Part shown: piece by piece, positions 44,352-54,440 of the stretch | How positions within the stretch are numbered: position 1 is the first letter of the stretch | Layout: each line of letters starts with the position of its first letter | Assembly: GCA_016703325.1 (NCBI GenBank) | Contig: JADJCH010000019.1 | Coordinates: 35,994 to 99,993 of the forward strand | Length of the DNA: 64,000 nucleotides | Source: Burkholderiales bacterium | Lineage (GTDB): Bacteria > Pseudomonadota > Gammaproteobacteria > Burkholderiales > Burkholderiaceae_C | Reading direction: 5' to 3' | Notes under the pieces: model-generated | The model's input: the letters and a program-made list of their open reading frames with translations, nothing else | What the model was told of the DNA's origin: nothing | Databases searched by the model: none | Position numbers and translations under genes: made by a program

Positions 44352-44558
44352 ATGGATACACGCCTGATGGAACTGATGGTCTGCCCGCTCTGCAAGGGCC
44401 CCCTGACGATCGACGCCCAAACCCGCGAGCTGATCTGTTCGGCCGACCGACTGGCTTTCCCGGTGCGCGACGGCATCCCGGTGATGCTGGAGTCGCAGGC
44501 CCGGCCGATCGAGGACGAGGCTGCAGCAGCACCGGTCGTGCTGCCGCCCGCATCCTGA
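44352..44558 (+). CDS. Trm112/YcaR-family protein
   Basis: Trm112-like proteins are small zinc-ribbon-like proteins; in bacteria their role is unclear, though in archaea and eukaryotes they activate methyltransferases. The 68-residue product has a CPLCKGPL motif at residues 11-18, then ELICSADRLAFPVRDGIPVM (the family's 'aypi.dgIPvmL' block) and an acidic tail. Of the four canonical zinc positions only two or three Cys are visible, as in many proteobacterial versions. The lpxK-trm112-kdsB order is conserved in Gram-negatives. Confidence 0.9.
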   Translation: MDTRLMELMVCPLCKGPLTIDAQTRELICSADRLAFPVRDGIPVMLESQARPIEDEAAAAPVVLPPAS

Positions 44559-44576
44559 GGGCAGGAGACCGCCGCG

Positions 44577-45353
44577 ATGAGCTTCACCGTCCTGATCCCC
44601 GCCCGGCTGGCCTCGACCCGGCTGCCGCGCAAACCCCTGGCCGACATCGGCGGTGCGCCGATGGTGGTGCGGGTGGCCCAGCGCGCCCTGCTCAGCGCCG
44701 CCTCTTCGGTGGTGGTGGCCACCGACAGCGAGGAGATTGCCGACGCCTGCGTGCCGCACGGCATCCGCACCGTCCTCACCCGCGCCGACCACCCCACCGG
44801 CAGCGACCGGCTGGCCGAAGCCTGTGAACAGCTCGGGCTGGACGGCCGCGACCTCGTGGTGAACGTGCAGGGTGACGAACCCTTGATCGACCCCGGCCTG
44901 ATCACCGCCTGCGCCCGCCTGATCGCGATGCGGCCGGACTGCGTGATGAGCACCGCCGCCCACGCCATCGACAGTCTGGACGAGTACCGCAACCCGAACA
45001 TGGTGAAGGTGGTCACCGATGCCGCCGGCCGGGCGCTGTACTTCTCGCGTGCACCGCTGCCCTGGTGGCGGGATGCACCGCGCAGCGAGGCGGCGGCCGG
45101 CCGGTTGGAGGCGCTGGCCGGACTGCCGGACCCTGCGCCGCTGCGGCACATCGGCATCTACGGCTACACCGCCGGCTTTCTGAGGCGCTTCCCGAGCCTG
45201 CCGGTGAGCCCGCTGGAACGCATCGAGTCGCTGGAGCAGTTGAGGGTGCTCTGGCACGGCGAGCGCATTGCGGTGCACCGCTGCGCCGAGCGCCCCGGCC
45301 CGGGCGTCGACACCCCTGAGGACCTGGAGCGGGTGCGCCGGCTCTGGGGTTGA
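44577..45353 (+). CDS. kdsB: 3-deoxy-manno-octulosonate cytidylyltransferase
   Basis: KdsB activates Kdo as CMP-Kdo for the LPS inner core. The 258-residue product has the nucleotidyltransferase N-terminus FTVLIPARLASTRLPRKPLA DIGGAPMVVRVAQRAL in two blocks. VVATDSEEIADACVPHGIRT and VLTRADHPTGSDRLAEACEQ are followed by VVNVQGDEPLIDPGLITACA with the catalytic acidic GDEP. ALYFSRAPLPWWRD and HIGIYGYTAGFLRRFPSLP close the active site. The last block is ESLEQLRVLWHGERIAVHRC. It follows trm112 by 18 bp. A 249-bp gap without a gene separates it from adk. Confidence 0.95.
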   Translation: MSFTVLIPARLASTRLPRKPLADIGGAPMVVRVAQRALLSAASSVVVATDSEEIADACVPHGIRTVLTRADHPTGSDRLAEACEQLGLDGRDLVVNVQGDEPLIDPGLITACARLIAMRPDCVMSTAAHAIDSLDEYRNPNMVKVVTDAAGRALYFSRAPLPWWRDAPRSEAAAGRLEALAGLPDPAPLRHIGIYGYTAGFLRRFPSLPVSPLERIESLEQLRVLWHGERIAVHRCAERPGPGVDTPEDLERVRRLWG

Positions 45354-45602
45354 CCTCGGGAGGGCGGGCCGACCATTGGCCCTGAAAACCAGGCCCGAAC
45401 CTTGCTTTGGATGACGCGCCGGCGTCGGACTGTCCCACGCTGGCGCGATGGCGCCAGCGCCACGGCGTCAGCCTGAACTCAGGGGGCGTGGTTACGCTCG
45501 TGATAAGTTTCGCTTTTCGAGGGCGCTCACCCTTGATCGGAGCCGGCCCGCCGGCGCCAACGTCCCGCACCGACAAGTTTCCCGAAGAACCCGAGGAGAT
45601 CC

Positions 45603-46256
45603 ATGAGACTGATCCTGTTGGGCGCCCCCGGCGCCGGCAAAGGCACCCAGGCGGCCTTCATCTGCAAGAAGTTCGGCATCCCACAGATCTCCACCGGCGA
45701 CATGCTGCGTGCCGCCGTCAAGGCGGGCACCGAGATGGGCCTGGCCGCCAAGAAGGTGATGGACGCCGGCGGTCTGGTGAGCGATGAGATCATCATCGGT
45801 CTGGTCAAGGAGCGCATCTCGCAGGCCGACTGCGCCAACGGCTTCCTCTTCGACGGCTTCCCGCGCACCATCCCGCAGGCCGACGCCATGAAGGCCGCCG
45901 GCGTCAAGCTGGATTACGTGCTGGAGATCGACGTGCCGGACTCGGCCATCATCGAGCGCATGAGCGGTCGCCGCGCCCACGTGGCGTCGGGGCGCACCTA
46001 CCACGTCGTGTTCAACCCGCCCAAGGTGGCCGGCAAGGACGACGTGACCGGTGAAGACCTGGTCCAGCGCGACGACGACCGGGAAGAAACCGTGCGCAAG
46101 CGCCTGGAGGTGTACCAGAGCCAGACCCGCCCGCTGGTGGACTACTACTCCGCCTGGGCCGCCACCGGCGACGCCAGTGCGCCGAAGTACCGCGCCATCA
46201 GCGGCACCGGCACGGTCGACGAGATCACCGCCCGCGCGATGACCGCACTGGCCTGA
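45603..46256 (+). CDS. adk: Adenylate kinase
   Basis: Adk interconverts ATP + AMP and 2 ADP. The 217-residue protein has the P-loop LILLGAPGAGKGTQAAFICK. IPQISTGDMLRAAVKAGTEM and GFLFDGFPRTIPQADAMKAA form the AMP site. The long LID (HVASGRTYHVVFNPPKVAGK, DDVTGEDLVQRDDDREETVR) has no zinc Cys. KRLEVYQSQTRPLVDYYSAW follows. Length fits the long-LID Gram-negative form. GAGGAGATCC lies directly before ATG 45603. A terminator hairpin follows the stop. Confidence 0.97.
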   Translation: MRLILLGAPGAGKGTQAAFICKKFGIPQISTGDMLRAAVKAGTEMGLAAKKVMDAGGLVSDEIIIGLVKERISQADCANGFLFDGFPRTIPQADAMKAAGVKLDYVLEIDVPDSAIIERMSGRRAHVASGRTYHVVFNPPKVAGKDDVTGEDLVQRDDDREETVRKRLEVYQSQTRPLVDYYSAWAATGDASAPKYRAISGTGTVDEITARAMTALA

Positions 46257-46279
46257 TCGAAGGTCCACCTTCCCCCGCC

Positions 46280-46306
46280 AAGGCCGCCGCGAGCGGCCTT
46301 TGTTTC
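46280..46306 (+). terminator. Terminator of adk
   Basis: AAGGCCGC-CGCGA-GCGGCCTT is followed by TGTTT. It lies 23 bp after the adk stop. Confidence 0.85.
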
Positions 46307-46315
46307 GTGTCATGA

Positions 46316-46337
46316 TTGACGTTTACGTCAACGTCAA
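46316..46337. promoter_or_regulatory. Dyad-symmetric operator upstream of SDR gene
   Basis: TTGACGTT and AACGTCAA form a perfect 8-bp inverted repeat separated by TACGTC, 33 bp before the SDR start. ACGT-rich dyads of this kind resemble operators for regulators of branched-chain and short acyl-CoA degradation in proteobacteria. The matching regulator is not in the window. Confidence 0.6.
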
Positions 46338-46370
46338 CCAACCCAACCCTCATCGCAACAGGAGACTCCC

Positions 46371-47129
46371 ATGGACATCGCAGGCAAGGTTTTCATCGTC
46401 ACCGGCTCGGCCTCCGGCCTGGGTGAAGGCACGGCACGCATGCTGGCGCGCGAAGGCGCCAAGGTCGTCATCGCCGACCTGCAGGAAGAACGCGGCCGCC
46501 AGGTGGCCGCGGAGATCGGCGGCGCCTTCGTGCGCTGCGACGTGTCCAGCGAGGAGGATGGCCGCGCGGTGGTCGCCCAGGCCACCTCGATGGGCAAGCT
46601 GATGGGCCTGGTCAACTGCGCCGGCATCGCCCCCGCAGCCAAGACGGTGGGCAAGGACGGCGCGCATGCGCTGAGCCTGTTCACCAAGACGATCACCGTC
46701 AACCTGATCGGCAGCTTCAACATGATCCGCCTGGCCTCCGAGGCCATGTGCAGGAACGAACCCGAGCCCACCGGCGAACGCGGTGTGCTGATCAACACCG
46801 CCAGCGTGGCGGCCTACGACGGCCAGATCGGCCAGGCCGCCTACGCCGCCTCCAAGGGCGGTGTGGTCGGCATGACGCTGCCGATCGCGCGCGACCTGGC
46901 GCGCAACGGCATCCGCTGCATGACCATCGCCCCGGGCATCTTCGGCACGCCGATGCTCTTTGGCATGCCCCAGGAGGTGCAGGACGCGCTGGCCGCCGGC
47001 GTGCCCTTCCCGAGCCGCCTGGGCACACCGGCCGACTACGCCAAACTCGTCAAACAAATCGTCGAAAACGACATGCTCAACGGCGAGGTGATCCGCCTGG
47101 ACGGGGCGATCCGCCTGGCGCCGCGCTGA
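46371..47129 (+). CDS. SDR-family 3-hydroxyacyl-CoA dehydrogenase (type 2-like)
   Basis: This 252-residue short-chain dehydrogenase resembles type 2 3-hydroxyacyl-CoA dehydrogenases (HSD17B10-like), which act on branched short-chain substrates such as 2-methyl-3-hydroxybutyryl-CoA. The cofactor motif is VFIVTGSASGLGEGTARMLA, with DLQ at the end of β2 favouring NAD. NCAGIAP follows. The catalytic Ser is in LINTASVAAYDGQIGQAAYA and the YxxxK in AAYAASKGGVVGMTLPIARD. The C-terminus is GEVIRLDGAIRLAPR. AGGAG lies 7 nt before ATG 46371. The ACGT-rich dyad upstream and lack of an operon partner suggest single-gene control by an acyl-CoA-type regulator. Confidence 0.88.
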   Translation: MDIAGKVFIVTGSASGLGEGTARMLAREGAKVVIADLQEERGRQVAAEIGGAFVRCDVSSEEDGRAVVAQATSMGKLMGLVNCAGIAPAAKTVGKDGAHALSLFTKTITVNLIGSFNMIRLASEAMCRNEPEPTGERGVLINTASVAAYDGQIGQAAYAASKGGVVGMTLPIARDLARNGIRCMTIAPGIFGTPMLFGMPQEVQDALAAGVPFPSRLGTPADYAKLVKQIVENDMLNGEVIRLDGAIRLAPR

Positions 47130-47266
47130 GGCGGGGTTCCGGAGCCCGGCAGGATTTGCCGGGCTTCGGCTGCAGTGCGGCCGCCCTGCGGCCGGACGGG
47201 GATTCAACGGAGTTAAGCGTTTACTTTTGAAGGTAAAGTCACCTGCTCCGTGCAGCCCCGGTCAAC

Positions 47267-48312
47267 ATGCCCGACTCTCCCCCTCCAGCACCCGACGCAC
47301 CGCGCCGCCGCAAGGCGGCCACCATCCGCGAGGTGGCCCTGGCCGCCGGTGTGTCCACCGCCACGGTGTCCAAGTTCATCAACGGGGGCCAGCGCTTCAC
47401 GCGCGAAGTGGAGGACCGGCTCACGCAGGTGATCCGCGAGCTCGGCTACGTCTCCAATCCGATGGCGCGCGGGATGATCACCGGCCAGACCGGCAACGTC
47501 GGCATCGTCATCCTGGACATCCTCAATCCGCACTTCACCAGCCTGGTCAAGGGCGCCTCCCGGGTGGCACAGAAGGCCGGCTTGAACCTGCTGTTCACCG
47601 ATGTAGCCGAAGGCCAGCTGCCCGAGCTGGCGATGCTGCAGTCGCTCAGCCGCCGGGTGGATGGGTTGATCGTGAGTGCGCGCCTGTCCGAGGCGTCGAT
47701 CCACTGGCTGCTGCACAGTGGATTGCCGACGGTCTACTACGGAGGCCATACGGGCCATCCGGACTGTTTCAGTGTGGGCTGCGACAACTTCGGCGCCGCA
47801 CTGATGCTCGGCCGCCATCTGCGGGACCTGGGGCACCGGCGCATCGCCTATGTGGGCTTCTGCGGTGCGCGCTGGAGCGGCGATCGGCACGCTGGGCTGG
47901 TGCAGGCCTTCGACGGCAGTGGCGCACAACTGCGCCTGCACGATGTTCAGGCACCGATACCGGAGGAAGGTGAGCGCATGGCCTCCTCCGTGTTGCTGAG
48001 AAGCGAACCACCCGACGCCGTGGTGGCGTACAACGACCTGATTGCGCTGGGGCTGATGAGCGAAGGCACGGGCCCTGGGGATGAACGTGCCCGGGGACGT
48101 CTCCGGTCGCGGGCTTCGACAACATCATCTATTCGCGCTATGCCGGCCCGGGCCTCACCACGGTGGATCTGGCCAGCGAAGCGATGGGCGCCATCGCGAT
48201 GCAGCGACTGATCGAGCGCATCCGCGGGGAGCCGTCGGCCGGCGGTCACGAGACCCTGGTCACGCAGGTGATCGCACGCGGCAGCACGCGCCGCCGCGGG
48301 GAGCGCAGCTGA
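47267..48312 (+). pseudogene. LacI-family transcriptional regulator with two frameshifts
   Basis: LacI regulators bind operators through an N-terminal HTH and sense sugars through a periplasmic-binding-like domain. The HTH is ATIREVALAAGVSTATVSKF INGGQRFTREVEDRL in two blocks. The effector domain runs VGIVILDILNPHFTSLVKGA, then VDGLIVSARLSEASIHWLL, DNFGAALMLGRHLRDLGHRR and PDAVVAYNDLIALGLMSE. One extra G near 48064 changes frame to GMNVPGDVS. A second extra G near 48104 changes to FDNIIYSRYAGPGLTTVDLA, and this frame continues to TGA 48310-48312. Uncorrected, the frame ends at 48211 with a scrambled C-terminus. Either the gene is decaying or the two G insertions, both in G-rich runs, are sequencing errors. 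Confidence 0.75.
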
Positions 48313-48344
48313 ACACCGTCCCGCGCGTCGCCTAGACTCGCCGC

Positions 48345-50525
48345 GTGATCCCCCAAGGCTTCATCCAGGACCTGCTCGCCCGCGCCGACATCGTCGACGT
48401 GGTGGGCCAGGTCGTGCCGCTCAAAAAGGCCGGCATCAACTACAAGGGGCTGTGCCCCTTCCATGGCGAGAAGACCGCCAGCTTCATCGTCAGCCCCAGC
48501 CGGCAGACTTACCACTGCTTCGGCTGCGGCGCCCACGGCAACGCGGTGGGTTTCCTGATGGAGCACAGCGGTCTGGGCTTCATCGAGGCGATCCGTGAGC
48601 TGGCCGGCGACCTGGGCGTGGCCGTGCCGGAGGAGGACTCCACGCCGGAGGATCGCGCCCGCGCGGCCCAGGCACGTGAACGCCAGCTGTCGCTCACCGA
48701 GCTGCTGGGCAAGGCCAACCAGCACTACCGCCAGCAGCTCAAGGCCAGCCCGAGAGCGATCGACTACCTGAAGCGCCGCGGCCTGAGCGGGGAGATTGCA
48801 GCGCGATTCGGGCTGGGTTATGCCCCGTCAGGCTCTCACGCCCTGGCCAGCTGCTTCCCCCAGTACGACGACCCGCAGCTGGTCGATGCGGGCCTGGTGA
48901 TCCTGCGCCAGGACGAAGGGGAGGACGAGCGGCGCTACGACCGCTTCCGCGACCGCATCATGTTCCCGATCCGCAACCCCAAGGGGGAGGTGATCGGCTT
49001 CGGCGCCCGCGTGATCGACCAGGGCGAACCCAAGTACCTGAACTCGCCGGAGACCCCGGTCTTCGTCAAGGGACGCGAGCTCTACGGCCTCTACGAGGGT
49101 CGAGTGGGCATCCGCCAGCGCGGCTACGTGCTGGTCACCGAGGGCTACATGGACGTGGTGGCGCTGGCGCAATGGGGGTTCCCGAACGCCGTGGCCACCC
49201 TGGGCACCGCCTTCACGGCCGACCATGTGGCCAAGCTGCTGCGCTTTTCCGAGCAGGTGGTGTTCAGCTTCGATGGCGACGCCGCCGGTCGTCGCGCCGC
49301 CGCCCGGGCACTGGAGGCGGTGCTGCCCCATGCCACCGATACGCGCTCGTTTCGCTTCCTGTTCCTGCCTGCGGAGCACGATCCGGACAGCTTTATCCGC
49401 GAACAGGGCACCGCTGCCTTCGAGGCCTGCGTATCCCAGGCCCTGCCCCTCTCACGCCAGCTGATTGCGGTGGGCAGCGATGGCTGCGACCTCGCCACGC
49501 CGGAGGGCCGCGCACGCATGCTGGCGCAGGCGCGCCCGTTGATGGAGCAGCTGCCCGATGGGCTTCTGAGGGAGCAACTGCTGACCGAACTGGCGCGTGA
49601 AGGGGGCGTCAGCCCGCAGGTGCTGCTCGGCCATTGGCAGGGCGCGGCCCGCAGCGGCGGGCGCTCCCCGAGCGGCCCCCAGATGACGGGCCAGCCGGGC
49701 CCCGCCGATCGGAGCCGCCCCACCCCGCCGACAGCACACCTGCAGGACGCCGGTTCACCCGCCCCATCGTCCTGGGTGGATGACATGGGAGGCCACCCGG
49801 GAGACGGTTGGTCGCCCGGCGACAGCGCGGCGGCAGACCACTGGGGCGAATGGGGCAATGGGCCCGGCAACGCCGCACCCTCCAGGCCGGGCAGCCCCTA
49901 TCGCCAGGGGTGGAGCGGCTCCGGGTCGCGGAGCCAGGGCCAGGGCCAGGCCGGTCCAGGCTTCGGCCCCAAGGGCCAGGGGCGCACGGGTTCAACCTGG
50001 AAGGGCAAGGGCGGCGGTCGCTGGCGCGATCGCGATGAAGCGCCCTGGCCCCGCCTGCCCCCGCCACGCACCACCACGCCGCTGGACCGCGCGGCGTGGC
50101 TGCTGGTGCACGACGCGCAGCTCTGGCTGCACCTGCCGGCGGACATCCACGAGCTGCTGGCCCGCCAGCCCTCCCCCTACGGCGAGTTCTTCACCGGCAT
50201 CGATCGCATCGTGCACGACCAGGGTGCGCTGCCCATGAGCACCCTGCTGACGGACCTGCTGGCCGACCCCGGCACCGAAACGGCCGGCCCGGGCCTCAGG
50301 CTGCTGATTGAGCGCCTGCGCGGCCTGCACGAGTTCAATGAAAACGGCGATCCGGCCGGGGAGCTGGCAGGCGTGCTGCACCAGCTGCGACTGCAGGCGG
50401 TGAACGACGAGATCACCCTGCTCAGCGAGTCCGGTGACCTGTCGGACGAGGCTCGACAACAGCACCGGCGCCTGCTGGAAGAACTCCGCACCCTCAAGGC
50501 CGGGCCTGCCACCGCGCGGGAGTGA
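48345..50525 (+). CDS. dnaG: DNA primase
   Basis: DnaG makes RNA primers for replication. The 726-residue protein starts with GTG 48345. It has the CHC2 zinc domain (CPFHGEKTASF, CFGCGAHGNAVGFLMEHSGL), the catalytic TOPRIM domain (VTEGYMDVVALAQWGFPNAV, FSFDGDAAGRRAAARALEAV) and a C-terminal DnaB-interacting helical region. Between them, about residues 425-590, is an unusually long low-complexity linker rich in Gly, Pro, Ser and Arg (GQGQAGPGFGPKGQGRTGST). Length is above the usual 580-660 because of this linker. It is upstream of rpoD as in the conserved macromolecular synthesis operon; rpsU is not present here. Confidence 0.95.
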   Translation: MIPQGFIQDLLARADIVDVVGQVVPLKKAGINYKGLCPFHGEKTASFIVSPSRQTYHCFGCGAHGNAVGFLMEHSGLGFIEAIRELAGDLGVAVPEEDSTPEDRARAAQARERQLSLTELLGKANQHYRQQLKASPRAIDYLKRRGLSGEIAARFGLGYAPSGSHALASCFPQYDDPQLVDAGLVILRQDEGEDERRYDRFRDRIMFPIRNPKGEVIGFGARVIDQGEPKYLNSPETPVFVKGRELYGLYEGRVGIRQRGYVLVTEGYMDVVALAQWGFPNAVATLGTAFTADHVAKLLRFSEQVVFSFDGDAAGRRAAARALEAVLPHATDTRSFRFLFLPAEHDPDSFIREQGTAAFEACVSQALPLSRQLIAVGSDGCDLATPEGRARMLAQARPLMEQLPDGLLREQLLTELAREGGVSPQVLLGHWQGAARSGGRSPSGPQMTGQPGPADRSRPTPPTAHLQDAGSPAPSSWVDDMGGHPGDGWSPGDSAAADHWGEWGNGPGNAAPSRPGSPYRQGWSGSGSRSQGQGQAGPGFGPKGQGRTGSTWKGKGGGRWRDRDEAPWPRLPPPRTTTPLDRAAWLLVHDAQLWLHLPADIHELLARQPSPYGEFFTGIDRIVHDQGALPMSTLLTDLLADPGTETAGPGLRLLIERLRGLHEFNENGDPAGELAGVLHQLRLQAVNDEITLLSESGDLSDEARQQHRRLLEELRTLKAGPATARE

Positions 50526-50554
50526 AGTGAAGCGGCACGCCCGGACAAAGGGAT

Positions 50555-50608
50555 GCCGGAGCCGCCATCGAAACCGGATCCGTTTGCTGGGACAAGTGCG
50601 GCTCCGGC
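50555..50608. repeat. 11-bp inverted repeat between dnaG and rpoD
   Basis: GCCGGAGCCGC (50555-50565) and GCGGCTCCGGC (50598-50608) are perfect complements separated by 32 nt. This is part of the 335-bp gene-free gap 50526-50860. It has no T tract after it, so it is a weak terminator candidate. It ends 14 bp before the rpoD -10 and may instead be an operator or attenuator. Confidence 0.5.
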
Positions 50609-50622
50609 GGAGATGCAATGGG

Positions 50623-50628
50623 TATAAT
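50623..50628 (+). promoter_or_regulatory. Putative rpoD -10 element (TATAAT)
   Basis: A perfect TATAAT, preceded by ATGGG, stands in GC-rich DNA 232 bp before the rpoD start. No good -35 lies at the right spacing; the expected place falls inside the right arm of the inverted repeat. A transcript from here would have a leader of about 225 nt. Confidence 0.55.
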
Positions 50629-50860
50629 CCTCGATTCGCCCCAAAGGCAAGAGTGACAGCAGCCACTGCCGACCCCGGCCACCCGCGACACGGGCACCTG
50701 ATCCCGGCCACCGACCCGCCAGTGCTGCACCCCGATCTGTTCACACCAGCTTGCCCGCCCGAACCGATCCGACCCAGCCCGGGGGCCCTGCGCCCCTGCG
50801 CCTGCCAAGCCGTGAATGGCCCGGCGGGTGCACCGTGACGATTCTCCGCCGAGATAACGC

Positions 50861-53179
<2,319 letters not shown>

Positions 53180-53250
53180 TCTGGTTGTCCGGATGCGTGG
53201 CCCGCGCCAGTGGGCTGCCGCGCATCGGCAACGCAGCTTTCGGCGCAGCC

Positions 53251-53282
53251 ACAAGCTGCGCACGTATCTGGACAACCTGTAA
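53251..53282 (+). repeat. 32-bp direct repeat, copy 2 (downstream of rpoD)
   Basis: This is an exact copy of the rpoD 3' end including the stop codon; the bases just before it differ (CC instead of GG). A 71-bp spacer without an ORF separates the copies. The pattern fits a tandem duplication or the scar of an element that used the rpoD 3' end as attachment site. Confidence 0.85.
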
Positions 53283-53314
53283 GTCAGCGCCCCCCTGTTC
53301 CTCCCCCCTGAATG

Positions 53315-53343
53315 AGGCCCGGCCATGCCGGGCCTTGTTGTTT
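53315..53343 (+). terminator. Terminator of rpoD
   Basis: AGGCCCGGC-CAT-GCCGGGCCTT is followed by GTTGTTT. It lies downstream of the second 32-bp repeat. Confidence 0.85.
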
Positions 53344-53396
53344 CTCGCATTTGCAGGCGTGGACTGCGTCACGAAGCGTGAAGCTAAAATGTCTCC

Positions 53397-54335
53397 ATGC
53401 CGCAGACCGTCACCTGCACCGTCCTTTTTGCCGATCTGCGCGGAAGCACCTCGCTTTATGAAAGCCTGGGCAACGCGGAGGCCGCATCGGTGGTGACCCA
53501 GAGTGTCGCCCTGGTGGGTCGCATCGTGGAGCACCACGGCGGGCGGGTGATCAAGACGCTGGGGGACGGGCTGATGGCCGTGTTCTCCGAGCCCTGTCCC
53601 GCGGTGCTGGCGGCCGAAGAGGTACACGAGTCGCTGGACCGCATGGTCGGCGCCACCCGGTCCCCGCGCCGCCCGGTGCTGCGGGTGCAGATCGCCGCTG
53701 CCCACGGCGAGGTGATCGAGGTGGCGGGCGACTGTTTCGGCGACGCGGTCAACGTGGCCGCCCGCCTGCTCGACCACGCGGGCGACAACGAGACCCTGGT
53801 GACCGCCCAGACCCGCGCACCTCTGCCGCCCGACATTCGCGAGCGGTTCCGCCGCCTGGAGCGGCTGCACCTGCGCGGCCGGCTGGAACCGGTGGAAGCC
53901 TGGCGGCTGGAGCCGCGCCGTGGCCAGGACGCCATGTCCACCCTGTTCGGCGACTCGGCACCGGCGGCCATTCCGGAGGGCATCCGCCTGTCCTGCGAAG
54001 GCATCACCAAGGTGCACACGGTGCGCAGCCTGCCGGTGATCCTGGGCCGCAGCCACGAGGCCACCTACTGCCTGGACGACAGCCGCGTCTCGCGCCTGCA
54101 CGCCCGGCTGGAGTGGCACGGCGGCAACTTCCAGCTCACCGACCTCAGCTCCAACGGCACCTTCGTGCGCTTTGGCCGCCAGTCGGAGGTGGTGACGCTG
54201 CGCCGCGGCGCCTGCACCCTGCATGGCAAGGGCGTCATCTGCCTGGGCGTCAGCCCGGCGGTGCTGAATGCGCCGACGGTGAGTTTCGAGATCCTGCGCT
54301 TCGAGGACACCGACCCTCAGCCGCTGATTCCCTGA
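53397..54335 (+). CDS. Class III adenylate/guanylate cyclase with C-terminal FHA domain
   Basis: The 312-residue protein joins a class III nucleotidyl cyclase (about residues 1-165) to an FHA phosphothreonine-binding domain (about 200-300). Cyclase motifs are TVLFADLRGSTSLYESLG (metal-binding Asp), GGRVIKTLGDGLMAVFSEP (second Asp) and AGDCFGDAVNVAARLLDHAG with the transition-state Asn/Arg. FHA motifs are LPVILGRSHEATYCLDDSRV, SRLHARLEWHG and LTDLSSNGTFVRFG. There is no membrane segment, so a soluble enzyme is expected. FHA suggests recruitment to a Ser/Thr-phosphorylated partner; no such kinase is in the window. The nucleotide (cAMP or cGMP) cannot be decided with certainty. Confidence 0.88.
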   Translation: MPQTVTCTVLFADLRGSTSLYESLGNAEAASVVTQSVALVGRIVEHHGGRVIKTLGDGLMAVFSEPCPAVLAAEEVHESLDRMVGATRSPRRPVLRVQIAAAHGEVIEVAGDCFGDAVNVAARLLDHAGDNETLVTAQTRAPLPPDIRERFRRLERLHLRGRLEPVEAWRLEPRRGQDAMSTLFGDSAPAAIPEGIRLSCEGITKVHTVRSLPVILGRSHEATYCLDDSRVSRLHARLEWHGGNFQLTDLSSNGTFVRFGRQSEVVTLRRGACTLHGKGVICLGVSPAVLNAPTVSFEILRFEDTDPQPLIP

Positions 54336-54440
54336 TCGGCAGCGCCCGCCTTCGACGCCTTCCTTCCCCGGCCCCGGTGACCCTGCTGCCCGGAGCTGCA
54401 CCCACCCCGTCCCCACCCGGTCCTGCCGCCCGGTCCCGCC

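Noticed and set aside
43005..45278. 757-codon open frame on the minus strand
   Set aside because: It lies antisense to exbD, lpxK, trm112 and kdsB, which have clear homology; its translation is low-complexity Arg/His/Gln/Gly-rich, a typical GC-rich shadow.
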